Of a DNA stretch of 64,000 bases, positions 28,104-37,276 are shown in pieces; position 1 is the first letter of the stretch, and every line of letters starts with the position of its first letter. The position numbers and the translations under genes were made by a program. The notes below the pieces were generated by a model. That model did not search any database, had not been told where the DNA came from, and saw only the letters and a program-made list of their open reading frames with translations. The DNA comes from Candidatus Woesearchaeota archaeon (GTDB lineage Archaea > Nanobdellota > Nanobdellia > Woesearchaeales > JAAOYA01): positions 30,694 through 94,693 of the forward strand of contig JAAOYA010000009.1 of NCBI GenBank assembly GCA_018221105.1, read 5' to 3'.

Positions 28104-28206
28104 AGGCAGTTTGCCTAGTATCATATAAGTTGAAACAAGATAATTAAATTACTGAAACGAGAATCAAAAAAGTGAAACCAGCCTATAATTTAGTGAAACA
28201 CGAAAC
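28104..28206. promoter_or_regulatory. Divergent promoter region with a phased array of TGAAAC repeats
   Basis: TGAAAC occurs at 28131, 28153, 28173 and 28194, steps of 22, 20 and 21 bases (about two helical turns), with CGAAAC at 28201. The array lies between the TATA box of the minus-strand gene (about 28122-28131) and that of the plus-strand regulator (about 28209-28217, leaderless ATG at 28239). An inverted repeat AGGCA-GTT-TGCCT is at 28104-28116. The phasing suggests cooperative binding of a regulator on one face of the DNA. Confidence 0.6.
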
Positions 28207-28238
28207 ACTTAAATAAAATATAGGTTTTGAAATAAAAT

Positions 28239-28739
28239 ATGAAAAACCGTGCTTTTGGATTAATAATTATTGGCATAGCAGCATTGATAGGGTTTATAGT
28301 GTACTCTTTTAACAGGGCATTAGACTCAATTGTGGACATTGCTTGCACTCACGGGCCGACTTGTCCAATGCAGGGAACAATAAATTTTCAGACAAGCATA
28401 GGACTTGCGATAATGTTATTACTAGTTCTTGTAGGGGTATACATGATATTTTTTAGTAAAGAAGAAAAAATAGTCACTAAAACTGTCAGAGAACAAGTAA
28501 AGCCAAAACAGTTAAGCAAAGAACACTACAAGAAAATCTTAAACAGTATACCAAGTGACGAAAAAATAATTTTTGAAAAAATTATTGACGCAAAAGGAAC
28601 TATTTTTCAATCAGAATTAGTAGAAAAAACAGATTATTCAAAAGTTAAAATCACGCGAATGCTTGATAGGTTAGAAGGCAAAGGTTTCGTTGAGCGCAAG
28701 CGCAGAGGCATGACAAACATTGTAATATTAAAGGTTTGA
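28239..28739 (+). CDS. Membrane-anchored winged-helix transcription regulator (copy 2)
   Basis: The 166-residue protein has two TM segments (about 5-27 and 48-70) with a short outside loop holding ACTHGPTCPM, then a linker and a C-terminal winged helix (about 95-166) ending MTNIVILKV. The Cys/His/Met loop between the TMs could sense a metal or oxidant outside the membrane; this is inferred. It is a paralog of the protein at 26972. Its own promoter contains the TGAAAC array and its stop codon lies in another GAAAC palindrome, so it is the leading candidate for the regulator of the cluster. Confidence 0.82.
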   Translation: MKNRAFGLIIIGIAALIGFIVYSFNRALDSIVDIACTHGPTCPMQGTINFQTSIGLAIMLLLVLVGVYMIFFSKEEKIVTKTVREQVKPKQLSKEHYKKILNSIPSDEKIIFEKIIDAKGTIFQSELVEKTDYSKVKITRMLDRLEGKGFVERKRRGMTNIVILKV

Positions 28740-28774
28740 AACTAGTTTCGCCTATTCTTATATAAAGGGTTTCA
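28738..28774 (+). promoter_or_regulatory. Promoter of the HMA-DsbA operon with GAAAC palindrome
   Basis: GAAAC-TA-GTTTC at 28738-28749 is a perfect 12-base palindrome. It precedes a TATA box at about 28758-28766, and GTTTCA (28769-28774) follows. The half-sites equal the TGAAAC repeats in the divergent promoter 540 bases upstream, so both promoters probably share a regulator. Confidence 0.55.
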
Positions 28775-28815
28775 CACTAACACTTTCTTAAAACATACCA
28801 TGAGGTGTTATACAA

Positions 28816-29004
28816 ATGGAAAACGATTGTGAAAAATTTTGTATGTGTAATTATTTAAAAAATGAATTTGACAATGAACAACCTATCGACACAGAAGATA
28901 TTTATGACAACTTATATGTTGATGAACAATTGCAAGATGATAGCATTCCGGCAGCCCTTGCGGGATTCATGACAGGGTACAATGATGACGCGATGATATC
29001 TTAA
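28816..29004 (+). CDS. Small acidic protein with N-terminal cysteine cluster, 62 aa
   Basis: The protein begins MENDCEKFCMCNYL and continues acidic and short, with no TM. Three cysteines in seven residues could bind a metal. It has a GAGGTGTT ribosome binding site and is the first gene of an operon with the HMA membrane protein, DsbA-like protein and DUF2318 protein. I do not recognise a family; a metal chaperone or regulator is possible. Confidence 0.65.
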   Translation: MENDCEKFCMCNYLKNEFDNEQPIDTEDIYDNLYVDEQLQDDSIPAALAGFMTGYNDDAMIS

Positions 29005-29021
29005 AATTATAAGGTGAAACA

Positions 29022-29945
29022 ATGACAAAAAACAATACAACAACAATTTCTGTAAAGGGAATGACTTGCACAAATTGCAAAAACAAAATCATGACAGAGC
29101 TAAAAAAACTCTCGGGAGTAAAAAAAGTTCAAGTAGACCTGATTGACGACACTGCAACAGTAATATACAACAGTTCAAAAACCACAAAACAAGAACTTAA
29201 CAGTGCAATAAAAACAGCAGGTTATAATACAGGGCTTTCAAAAAAGCACAAGACAATCATCGAAGGCTTAACATACGGCCTAATGCCCCACATAGGCTGT
29301 ATTGCCTTCATTATAGGCTCAATTTTAGGCGTTACAGTACTAATGCAATTTTTCAAACCACTACTTATGAACAGATACTTTTTTCACTTTTTAATACTGC
29401 TTTCAATCGGTTTCGCAACACTTTCATCAGCATTATACCTGCGAAAAAACGGTTTTTTATCAGTCAAGGGCATTAGAAAAAAATGGAAGTATCTAAGCAC
29501 GATGTACGGTACGACAATAGGAATAAACCTAATATTGTTCATGCTAATATTTCCACTACTAGCAAATGTTTCAGTAAGTGCGACAAGTGCTAATAGTATA
29601 ACAGGCAACGCAGTATTAGATTCTCAAAGCGCTTCAACAATCACAATAGCTGTAGATATCCCGTGCCCAGGCCACGCGCCACTAATAAGCGAAGAATTAA
29701 AAACAATCAATGGAGTGCAAAGTATTAAATTTAAATTTCCAAACAAGTTTAATGTAGCCTACAATTCAGCACTGACAAGCAAAGAACAAATGCTTTCGCT
29801 TGAAGTATTTGATGAGTACCCTGCAACAGTATTAGAAGAACAATCAAACAGTGGTGGGTTGCGACAAGTAGACAGCCAACAACCAACAGCAAACAGCGGA
29901 GGCACTTGTGGCGCAACTGCTGGCAGTTGCGGATGCACAGGTTAA
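29022..29945 (+). CDS. HMA-domain membrane protein with a second exterior HMA-like domain
   Basis: Residues 1-70 are a heavy-metal-associated domain with GMTCTNC (Cys16, Cys19). Three TM segments follow (about 84-110, 118-138, 158-182). After ITGNAV comes a second ferredoxin-like domain (about 205-275) with PCPGHAP and SIKFKF strands, and a C-terminal tail with CGATAGSCGC. The two domains should lie on opposite sides of the membrane. This suggests handing copper or another soft metal across or at the membrane. It could also relate to MerT-like transporters. It has a GGTGAAAC ribosome binding site. Confidence 0.8.
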   Translation: MTKNNTTTISVKGMTCTNCKNKIMTELKKLSGVKKVQVDLIDDTATVIYNSSKTTKQELNSAIKTAGYNTGLSKKHKTIIEGLTYGLMPHIGCIAFIIGSILGVTVLMQFFKPLLMNRYFFHFLILLSIGFATLSSALYLRKNGFLSVKGIRKKWKYLSTMYGTTIGINLILFMLIFPLLANVSVSATSANSITGNAVLDSQSASTITIAVDIPCPGHAPLISEELKTINGVQSIKFKFPNKFNVAYNSALTSKEQMLSLEVFDEYPATVLEEQSNSGGLRQVDSQQPTANSGGTCGATAGSCGCTG

Positions 29946-29964
29946 AACAGGAGGAAAAATAACA

Positions 29965-30690
29965 ATGGCAAAAAAAACAAAAACTGATGACAAACTAACA
30001 TTTTTATACTGGCTAATAGGACTAACACTAGTCTTGAGCGTAATAAACACTTACAATATAGTAAGCTTAAACAATCGATTCAGTGGAGGAACTGAATTAA
30101 TAGAAGAAGCAATCCAGGCAGCGCCAAGTGGCGGTGACACTGTACCGAGCGCTCCAACAAAAGTAGACGTCAGCGCAGACGATGACGCTGTCAAAGGATT
30201 ATCAAACGCTCCAGTGACAATAATAGAGTTTAGTGATTATCAATGTCCATTCTGTGCACGTTTTGCAGAGCAGACATTATCACAAATAGAACAAAAGTAC
30301 ATCAACACTGGAAAAGTAAAACTGGTGTATCGTGATTTTCCACTAAGCTTTCACGCAAACGCACAAAAAGCAGCAGAAGCAGCAGAGTGCGCTGGAGATC
30401 AAGACAAGTACTTTGAATACCATGACGTACTGTTTGAAAAACAAAGCGAGTGGTCCAATATTGGCGTAAGCAAATTCAAAGAATACGCTGCTGATTTGAA
30501 CTTAGATCAAACAGAGTTTGACACATGTTTAGACACTTCAAAACATGCAAGCGAAGTACAAAAAGACTTTGCAGACGGTCAAAAAGCTGGAGTTACAGGA
30601 ACACCGGCATTTTTCATAAACGGCGTCAAAGTTGTCGGAGCACAACCATACACTGTTTTTGAACAAATAATAGAAAACGAACTAAAATAA
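29965..30690 (+). CDS. Membrane-anchored DsbA-like thioredoxin-fold protein
   Basis: The 241-residue protein has an N-terminal signal anchor (about residues 13-33), a Ser/Pro-rich linker and a DsbA-like thioredoxin domain with FSDYQCPFC (Cys94, Cys97), RDFPLSFH and the cis-Pro loop VTGTPAFF. It probably forms or exchanges disulfides outside the membrane. The start at 29965 is chosen over 29908 because AGGAGGAAAA precedes it and the earlier part overlaps the HMA gene. Its presence in this operon suggests redox care of Cys-rich metal proteins. Confidence 0.9.
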   Translation: MAKKTKTDDKLTFLYWLIGLTLVLSVINTYNIVSLNNRFSGGTELIEEAIQAAPSGGDTVPSAPTKVDVSADDDAVKGLSNAPVTIIEFSDYQCPFCARFAEQTLSQIEQKYINTGKVKLVYRDFPLSFHANAQKAAEAAECAGDQDKYFEYHDVLFEKQSEWSNIGVSKFKEYAADLNLDQTEFDTCLDTSKHASEVQKDFADGQKAGVTGTPAFFINGVKVVGAQPYTVFEQIIENELK

Positions 30691-30703
30691 ATCTGGTGAA
30701 ACT

Positions 30704-31150
30704 ATGAAAAAAACACATGTAATAATATTAGCGATAGCTGTACTAGCAATAGGAGCTGCTTTGATGAAAGGCTCGATAACTGGTGCGGCAACAACAAACA
30801 ACGGACAATTAACAATACCATTAAGCGAACTATCAAATGACGCTAAATGGTACGAGTACGATGTAGGCGGCAAAACAATAAAGTTTTTCGCAGTAAAGAG
30901 TGGCGATGGCAGTATAAAAACAGCCTTTGACGCTTGCGATGTATGTTATCGTTCAGGCAAAGGTTATCGCCAAGAAGGCGATTATATGGTGTGCAACAAT
31001 TGTGGCAACAAATACCTAATAAGTGATTTGGGAACAAAAAACAAAAACCCTGGCGGTTGCTGGCCAAGTTTCTTACCAAGCTATGATGACGGGCAAAACC
31101 TAATAATTGCAGTGTCAGACCTAAAAGCAGGAGCTATTAGGTTTGCCTAA
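30704..31150 (+). CDS. DUF2318-like exported protein
   Basis: The 148-residue protein has a signal anchor followed by SITGAATT, then a domain with FDACDVCYRSGKGY, MVCNNCG and GGCWPS. These Cys motifs are those of DUF2318, a domain found with membrane iron or metal transport genes and in archaeal exported proteins. The four or five cysteines may bind metal. It follows the DsbA-like gene by 13 bases and has a TGGTGAAAC ribosome binding site, so it is the last gene of the operon. Confidence 0.82.
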   Translation: MKKTHVIILAIAVLAIGAALMKGSITGAATTNNGQLTIPLSELSNDAKWYEYDVGGKTIKFFAVKSGDGSIKTAFDACDVCYRSGKGYRQEGDYMVCNNCGNKYLISDLGTKNKNPGGCWPSFLPSYDDGQNLIIAVSDLKAGAIRFA

Positions 31151-31185
31151 AAGCAATTCTTTTATAGAATACTACTATTAAATTG

Positions 31186-33609
31186 ATGAGCAGAATGAAA
31201 AAAACCGTCAACATCAAAGGAATGCACTGCGCATCATGCGTGCTAAACGTAGAAAAAAGCCTGAAAAAAGTATCTGGAGTTAAAAGCGCAGCAGTAAACC
31301 TAGCAAGCGAGAAAGCAACGGTAGAAATAGACAAAACAGTAACACACGAAAAATTAGCAAAAGCTGTCAAAGATGCAGGATACGACATAGAACAAGAAAT
31401 TGATGGATCAATATTAAATTTAAAAGTTTTGGGTATGGATAACGCGCACTGCATAGGAATTGTAGGCAGCGCATTAGACAAACTTGATGGCATAATAAAC
31501 AAGGAATTATTGCCAACACAAAAAGCTAAAATAACATATAATCCAAAAAAACTTGACACTGCAAGAATTCAACAAGTAATCAAAGATTCTGGCTATGAGA
31601 ACTTTTTAGATACTGAAAGTGAAGATAAAGAAAAAAAAGCTCGTGACAAAGAAACCAAAACACTAAAAACAAAAACCTACACCGCACTAATTCTAGCACT
31701 GCCACTATTGTATTTTGCAATGGGAGAGCATTTAGGACTGCCAATATCACAATATATAATGCAAAACATGGCATTAATACAGTTTCTAATAACAACTCCA
31801 ATAATACTAGTCGGTTACGAGTTTTACACCAAAGGAATAAAATCAGTAATCAAAGCAAAAACTGCTAACATGGACACGTTAGTAGCAGTAGGCACAGGCA
31901 GCGCGTACTTGTACAGTTTATTAGCAGTCTTTAGTGGCAAAACAACAGACTTATTTTTTGAAGTTGCAGGAATACTAATAGCATTCATATTACTGGGGCG
32001 CTACCTTGAAGCTAAGGCTAAAGGCAAGACCAGTGAAGCAATAAAAAAACTTATTGGGTTGCAAGCAAAAACAGCTATAATAATTCGCAAAGGTAAAGAA
32101 CTCACTGTGCCAATAGAACAAGTTGTTCTAGGAGATATTGTGATAGTCAAGCCAGGACAAAAAATTCCTGTAGACGGAACAGTTATCAGCGGTCACTCTT
32201 CAGTTGATGAAAGCATGGTAAGTGGTGAGCCAATACCAGTAGAGAAAAGTAAAGGCTCAAAAGTCATTGGCGCGACAATCAATAAAACAGGCAGTTTTAA
32301 ATTCAAAGCAGAAAAAATTGGTGCTGACACTTTTTTGGCACAAGTCATTAAACTAGTAGAAGAAGCTCAAGGCTCAAAAGCTCCAATACAACGATTAGCT
32401 GACGTGATAGCATCGTATTTTGTTCCAGTAGTTGTTAGCATTGCAATAATAGCATCAACAATTTACTTTTTTATCAACGGCTTTGCTTTCGCGCTAAGCA
32501 TTTTTGTCGCAGTACTAATCATTGCTTGTCCTTGCGCTTTAGGCTTGGCAACGCCAACAGCAATAATAGTAGGAACAGGTCTTGGAGCACAAAATGGAAT
32601 ATTGTATAAGAATGCTGAGAGCTTGCAAAAAGCGCAAAAACTTAACACAATAGTATTTGATAAAACAGGAACAATCACAAAAGGAGAGCCAGCAGTCACT
32701 GATATTGTAAGCTTATCTGCAAGAAAACAAAATGAAATATTGCAATACGCTGCAATTTGCGAAAAAAACAGTGAACACCCACTAGCAGAAGCAATACTGC
32801 AAGCTGCCAAGAACAAAAAAATAACAGTTGATAATCCAACAAAATTCATCTCAATTACAGGAAAAGGAGTTCAAGCAACCTACAAAAACAATCAATTATT
32901 GCTTGGCAATACAACACTGTTCAAAGACAAAAAAATAACAGTTGACGCTCAAACAACAACAAAAATTGATACTTTAGAAAATAACGGCAAAACAGTAATG
33001 CTAATAGCAATCAACAAAAAACTTGAAGGTTTAATAGCAGTCGCTGACACATTAAAAGAAAATTCCAAAAACGCAATCAAAGCATTAAATGATTTAGGAC
33101 TTCAAACAATAATGATCACAGGGGACAATCAAAAAACAGCTGATGTGATAGCAAAACAAGTCGGAATAGATAAAGTTTTAGCGCAAGTTCTGCCACAAGA
33201 TAAAGCAAAAAAAGTAAAAGAATTACAAGAACAAGGAAGTATTGTTGCAATGGTCGGTGATGGAATCAATGACGCTGTAGCACTAACACAAAGCGATGTA
33301 GGAATAGCAATAGGCAGTGGCACTGACGTGGCAATAGAAAGTGGTGATATAGTACTAGTAAAAGATGATCTGCAAGACGTGCTAACAGCAATAGACCTAT
33401 CAAAATACACTTTTAAAAAAATCAAGCAAAACCTTTTCTGGGCCTTTTTTTACAATGTGTTAGGAATTCCACTAGCAGCAGGAATATTATATCCTTTTAC
33501 AGGATTCTTGTTAAGCCCTATAATTGCTGGAGGCGCAATGGCATTTAGCAGTGTGTCAGTAGTCTCTAATACACTACTGATGAAAAAATACAAAAAACCA
33601 TTAGTGTGA
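31186..33609 (+). CDS. copA: Cu(I)-translocating P-type ATPase (P1B-1)
   Basis: The 807-residue protein has an N-terminal HMA domain with MHCASC, a second HMA-like domain with only one Cys (MDNAHC), eight TM segments, [11 protein letters not shown] (Cys448, Cys450), the phosphorylation motif DKTGT (Asp492), SEHPLA and GDGINDA. The YN of FYNVLGIP in TM7 and M..SS in TM8 (AMAFSSVS) mark Cu(I) specificity. It exports copper with ATP hydrolysis. ATG 31186 is preferred because a TATA box at about 31158-31166 sits 25 bases before it, implying a leaderless transcript; a TTG three bases earlier is less likely. Confidence 0.95.
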   Translation: MSRMKKTVNIKGMHCASCVLNVEKSLKKVSGVKSAAVNLASEKATVEIDKTVTHEKLAKAVKDAGYDIEQEIDGSILNLKVLGMDNAHCIGIVGSALDKLDGIINKELLPTQKAKITYNPKKLDTARIQQVIKDSGYENFLDTESEDKEKKARDKETKTLKTKTYTALILALPLLYFAMGEHLGLPISQYIMQNMALIQFLITTPIILVGYEFYTKGIKSVIKAKTANMDTLVAVGTGSAYLYSLLAVFSGKTTDLFFEVAGILIAFILLGRYLEAKAKGKTSEAIKKLIGLQAKTAIIIRKGKELTVPIEQVVLGDIVIVKPGQKIPVDGTVISGHSSVDESMVSGEPIPVEKSKGSKVIGATINKTGSFKFKAEKIGADTFLAQVIKLVEEAQGSKAPIQRLADVIASYFVPVVVSIAIIASTIYFFINGFAFALSIFVAVLIIACPCALGLATPTAIIVGTGLGAQNGILYKNAESLQKAQKLNTIVFDKTGTITKGEPAVTDIVSLSARKQNEILQYAAICEKNSEHPLAEAILQAAKNKKITVDNPTKFISITGKGVQATYKNNQLLLGNTTLFKDKKITVDAQTTTKIDTLENNGKTVMLIAINKKLEGLIAVADTLKENSKNAIKALNDLGLQTIMITGDNQKTADVIAKQVGIDKVLAQVLPQDKAKKVKELQEQGSIVAMVGDGINDAVALTQSDVGIAIGSGTDVAIESGDIVLVKDDLQDVLTAIDLSKYTFKKIKQNLFWAFFYNVLGIPLAAGILYPFTGFLLSPIIAGGAMAFSSVSVVSNTLLMKKYKKPLV

Positions 33610-33610
33610 A

Positions 33611-34063
33611 CTATTTTTCTTCTGGAATGACAATCCATGCAATGATATACGCCAGTATTCCCATCACGAGTCCTGTAAAAACTGTAACAATAACCCAAAT
33701 TAATCTAATCAATGTCGGATCAGTATTCAAATAATCTCCAAGACCGCCAGCAACACCTGCTATAACACGATCTTTTTTGCTGCGATAAAGCCTTTTACCG
33801 CTGTAATGTTTTACCTTGACTGTTTTTTTTGCGATTGTTTCACCCCCACTAAAACCTTTAAAAATCAAGTAAAGCAAAGCCCCAAAAAAATTAAAAACTA
33901 AAATAATGACAAACCAAAACAATTTTTGAGAATTTGATAAGCGGTGAGTCAAAAGAGAATCTAAAAGCGCCCAAAACCAAAAAATAGTGATTATTAAAAC
34001 AATTGAAACAATAGTTACGATAAGCCAGACAGGAATAAACCATTCAACATTAATAATCGCCAT
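33611..34063 (-). CDS. PspC-domain membrane protein with PLDc_N-like start
   Basis: The 150-residue protein has two N-terminal TM segments with DSLLTHRLSN (a PLDc_N-like pair, about 10-70) and a C-terminal PspC domain (about 93-147) with KKDRVIAGVAGGLGDYLNTDPTLIR and two more TM segments. PspC proteins take part in membrane stress responses in bacteria; the role in archaea is open. It converges with copA with one base between the stops. Confidence 0.88.
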   Translation of the reverse strand: MAIINVEWFIPVWLIVTIVSIVLIITIFWFWALLDSLLTHRLSNSQKLFWFVIILVFNFFGALLYLIFKGFSGGETIAKKTVKVKHYSGKRLYRSKKDRVIAGVAGGLGDYLNTDPTLIRLIWVIVTVFTGLVMGILAYIIAWIVIPEEK

Positions 34064-34164
34064 AGTATCATAATAGTGTTTTGTATTTTTAAGCTTAACT
34101 TAATCACAACCTTTTTATATATTACAGGCAATAACATAGAATACCCTATTTAGAGGCTAGATTA

Positions 34165-34545
34165 ATGACTGAGTTGAATCAAGTATACAAGTGCAATGTT
34201 TGTGGCAATATTGTAGAAACAGTTCATGCTGGTGGCGGAACATTAGTATGCTGTAATCAACCAATGCAATTGCTGACAGAAAACACTGTTGATGCGGCAC
34301 ACGAAAAACACGTTCCAATAATAGAAAAAATACCAACAGGCTATAAAGTTAGAATTGGTGAAATAGCACATCCGATGGAAGAAGGTCATTATATTGAATT
34401 TATAGAGTTACTAGCGCAAGGTCGATCATATAAAAAATTCTTAAATCCTGGCGACAAACCAGAAACAACCTTTGACACTAACGAAGATAAAGTAACAATA
34501 AGGGCTTATTGTAACCTTCACGGTTTGTGGAGTGCTCAAAACTAG
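34165..34545 (+). CDS. dfx: Desulfoferrodoxin (superoxide reductase with desulforedoxin centre)
   Basis: The 126-residue protein has an N-terminal rubredoxin-like iron site with Cys10, Cys13, Cys29 and Cys30, and the superoxide reductase domain with His49, His69, His75, Cys116 and His119. This is the complete ligand set of class I desulfoferrodoxin. It reduces superoxide to hydrogen peroxide in the cytoplasm, protecting an anaerobe against oxygen. A TATA box at about 34112-34121 precedes it and the next gene starts 11 bases after its stop. Confidence 0.96.
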   Translation: MTELNQVYKCNVCGNIVETVHAGGGTLVCCNQPMQLLTENTVDAAHEKHVPIIEKIPTGYKVRIGEIAHPMEEGHYIEFIELLAQGRSYKKFLNPGDKPETTFDTNEDKVTIRAYCNLHGLWSAQN

Positions 34546-34556
34546 GAGATGGTAAC

Positions 34557-34937
34557 ATGATAAAAATATTAGAATGGCATGAAAACCTTATGAGGCGTTT
34601 GAGCGAGAACAGTTTGAGAATGGCAATAGTTGCTAAACTATTAATTATATTTTCAGTTGGCAGCATGCTTTCAATACAACTCGCAGATTACGGCTTGTGG
34701 GTGTTAATTGGAGCAGTACTGTTTTCACTGTTGTACTTTAACATTAACTTTTTTAGTTGGTTTGAAAACCAGACAACAAAGTATTCAACACAAGTTTTAG
34801 GTTTTCTAGCGGCAGGGCTATTGATATTCTTTTTTGGAATTCAAACACAACAACTACCATATAAAGTAGTATTTTTAGGCGTTGGAGTCGCACTACTTAT
34901 TTGGCCAAGCATAGAATTATTTGCAAACATAAGATGA
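34557..34937 (+). CDS. Small membrane protein downstream of desulfoferrodoxin
   Basis: The protein has 126 residues with four hydrophobic segments and an amphipathic N-terminus (MIKILEWHENLMRRL). The ATG at 34557 is preferred over 34527 because AGGAGATGG precedes it. It is probably cotranscribed with the desulfoferrodoxin gene. I do not recognise a family. Confidence 0.75.
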   Translation: MIKILEWHENLMRRLSENSLRMAIVAKLLIIFSVGSMLSIQLADYGLWVLIGAVLFSLLYFNINFFSWFENQTTKYSTQVLGFLAAGLLIFFFGIQTQQLPYKVVFLGVGVALLIWPSIELFANIR

Positions 34938-34975
34938 AAAAAATAGTTTGGCAATAGTTATTTTATGAAATTAAA

Positions 34976-35542
34976 TCATAAAACTCTTTTTGGAAGTCTC
35001 CAAATATATGCTGCGCTAATAAAAGATAAACTTGACATTAAAATAAATATAGCGTTAAATCCGAAATATGTTACTATAAATCCGCCAATTATTGCCCCTA
35101 TTGCTGTAGAAAAATAATTTATTGCTTCCCATGTTCCCCATTCTCTTCCAGCTTTTTTTTGAGTTATGTGTTTTGTATATACTGCATCAAAGGCTGGCGC
35201 ATAGAATGCTTCTGCAAATCCTATTAGTGCTTGAACAGCAAACAAGAACCAAATAGAGTCTACGAAGATATATAAAAAGAATCCTAGTCCCATAACTGCG
35301 TAGCCGAAAGCTACAAGTAACTCGTTTCTTTTTATTTTATCAGCGTATTTTCCGGCAATGAGAGTGGTTAAACCAGCAACTAAAGCAAAAACGCTTGCTG
35401 TAATACTAGCATCTAATAAATCGCCGCCTATTTTTTCTACAAAAAGAGCGTAAATCGGGCCAAGAATTGCACCACCAATTAAAACTAAACTGTTAGTGAT
35501 TAATAAAATTCTTAGCGCTTTGTTGAACAAAAATCTTTTCAT
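34976..35542 (-). CDS. Half-size MFS-like membrane protein (six TM)
   Basis: The product has 188 residues and about six TM segments. It contains the MFS loop GKYADKIKRNELL between TM2 and TM3 and a late GGFIVTYFGF, which are typical of the first half of MFS transporters, but no second half follows. It may be truncated or work as a dimer. ATG 35542 is preferred over 35581 because a TATA-like box at about 35563-35570 places the transcript start there. Confidence 0.7.
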   Translation of the reverse strand: MKRFLFNKALRILLITNSLVLIGGAILGPIYALFVEKIGGDLLDASITASVFALVAGLTTLIAGKYADKIKRNELLVAFGYAVMGLGFFLYIFVDSIWFLFAVQALIGFAEAFYAPAFDAVYTKHITQKKAGREWGTWEAINYFSTAIGAIIGGFIVTYFGFNAIFILMSSLSFISAAYIWRLPKRVL

Positions 35543-35580
35543 AGAAAAATAGTTTAAACACGCCTTTAAATAATTTTTCA

Positions 35581-36081
35581 TCAGATGAACATTGCTAGTG
35601 CTAGGTCTTCGCGTATTCTGTCAATTCCAAACAATGCCCACAAGCTTAGGCCGACAGTCAAAATTAGTATTAATAGTATTGCAGTGTCAAAGCGTGCTGC
35701 TTTGTCAATTCTTCTGGATCTGCCACTGTAATAACCAGCCCAAAACAATAAATTGGCGTATAATAGTAGTAACAGCCAGCTTTTGTAGTAATAATAGTAT
35801 GTCAGCACTGCGATTGATAGTGTGAATACTATTGTGTTCATCAGTAGTGGAGTGTACCAGTTAGGCTTGTATGTTGTCCAACCATCGAACGCTAGTCTTG
35901 TAAAAAAGTACGGCATGTAAGCTGCTAACACTAAAGCAATAACATAAACAATCCAAGCCAAATCACTAATTCCTGTCTCAATTATTGTCAAACTGAAAGC
36001 TATTAGAATAATAAGTCCTAGTCCAATATATTGTTTATTTTCTATTGCTAGTGTTTTCAAATCTTTTTTATTGGCTTTCAC
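35581..36081 (-). CDS. Small polytopic membrane protein, 166 aa
   Basis: The protein has a short basic N-terminus followed by about five TM segments, with YKPNWYTP and SGRSRRIDKAARF loops. I do not recognise a family. It lies directly upstream of the half-size MFS gene in the same direction. Confidence 0.7.
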   Translation of the reverse strand: MKANKKDLKTLAIENKQYIGLGLIILIAFSLTIIETGISDLAWIVYVIALVLAAYMPYFFTRLAFDGWTTYKPNWYTPLLMNTIVFTLSIAVLTYYYYYKSWLLLLLYANLLFWAGYYSGRSRRIDKAARFDTAILLILILTVGLSLWALFGIDRIREDLALAMFI

Positions 36082-36118
36082 AAACTAATAAACTGTCAAA
36101 AAACCTTTTTAAAAGTTA

Positions 36119-37129
36119 CTATTTTTTCTTTACTTTGCGCAAAATTCCAAACAATTCCAGAATTATCAAAATGTTCAACACTACAATAGCGCCGATAATA
36201 AGACCTGTTGTGTAATTAAAATCGCCTGACCTGACAGTTTGTTGTGTCGTGCTAGGACCGCCAGTGATTAGTACAGCGCCGTCTTGGTCTTCAACTAAGT
36301 TGTTCGTTTGTGGTGTTGTTTGAGCAGTGCTCTGCTGTACGCCGTTTTGACAATCAATAACTTCTAATTTTAATGATTTTTCTACAGTATTAGGGCCAAA
36401 ATTAAGTTGTACAACTAAATTGCGAATTCCAATTTCTAATTTGCTAATATCAATACTTGCTGGTTGAGAATAACTATTATCAAGTCTTGCGGGGTTTGAC
36501 GCTAACAATAAATCTTTTCTAAAAAGTGTTCCAAAACCTTCACTATTAATTTTTAATACTATTGTCTCATCAGAATTTCCAGTGTTGACAAGCAACAAAT
36601 CAACAGGCACTATTGGACTGCATAAACTAACAGGTGATTGTACTGTTGCTCTAACAATAGTTATTGAGTGATCGTCTTTTAGGACATTGAACTTGTAGCT
36701 TGTCCTTCTTCTTTTTGAAGTGCCATCATCATCATAATCAACTATTAGTTCTGCACTGTAAGAGTCTTGTGCTACACTGTAGGGAATTGCAAAATTAAAG
36801 ATTTCTTGTGCTTTCTCGCCAGGGTCTAAGCGTTCTTTGTCACCTTTAAAAAATATGTCTTTTCCATTATCAATTTCTTTTAGGCGAAAACTAATGATGA
36901 CGTCATCAAGGTCTATGTCATCAGTTGTTGAATAATCGTTTTGCACTCTTGCAATAAAACTAATGTTATCTCCCGGTCTGATCTCGTCAATTGTTCCACC
37001 GCTTGTTTTTGCACTATGATCTATTATGCCATTTACGAACACGTCTACTTCATCAATATCTAATTGAGCGAATGTAGATATTGCTAGAAAAACTAGTATT
37101 AAAACTGTCAAAAGTGCTGCTTTTTTCAC
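36119..37129 (-). CDS. Exported membrane-anchored protein with CARDB-like domains
   Basis: The 336-residue protein has a signal peptide (KKAALLTVLILVFLAISTFA), an exterior region of beta-sandwich type (about 25-290) with NDYSTTDDIDLDDVIISF and VDLLLVNTGNSDETI strands similar to CARDB/NEW3 domains, and one C-terminal TM (about 305-328) followed by KVKKK. The start is a GTG at 37129. A longer frame beginning at 37195 would include the TATA box at 37164-37176 in the coding region and is rejected. Function unknown; probably a surface protein. Confidence 0.8.
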   Translation of the reverse strand: MKKAALLTVLILVFLAISTFAQLDIDEVDVFVNGIIDHSAKTSGGTIDEIRPGDNISFIARVQNDYSTTDDIDLDDVIISFRLKEIDNGKDIFFKGDKERLDPGEKAQEIFNFAIPYSVAQDSYSAELIVDYDDDGTSKRRRTSYKFNVLKDDHSITIVRATVQSPVSLCSPIVPVDLLLVNTGNSDETIVLKINSEGFGTLFRKDLLLASNPARLDNSYSQPASIDISKLEIGIRNLVVQLNFGPNTVEKSLKLEVIDCQNGVQQSTAQTTPQTNNLVEDQDGAVLITGGPSTTQQTVRSGDFNYTTGLIIGAIVVLNILIILELFGILRKVKKK

Positions 37130-37163
37130 GTGTGTTGCCCCCAACAAAGATTTTTCTGGAAAG

Positions 37164-37176
37164 TTTATATATAAAA
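37164..37176 (-). promoter_or_regulatory. TATA box of the CARDB-like protein gene
   Basis: TTTATATATAAAA lies about 38 bases before the GTG at 37129. A purine-poor leader with GGGGG follows. The same TTATATATAAA core occurs at 590, 16430 and 17006. Confidence 0.55.
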
Positions 37177-37276
37177 CTTTAGCAAAAAACAGCAAAAAGC
37201 ACTGTTTTGTATAACAAGCATATAGTCATATTTAAATAAATTAAAACGCATATATATTATTGTAGGGGGTGACAGT

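Noticed and set aside
37130..37195. Longer version of the CARDB-like protein starting at 37195
   Set aside because: The extra 22 residues would be encoded by the TATA box itself and place a charged stretch before a normal signal peptide.
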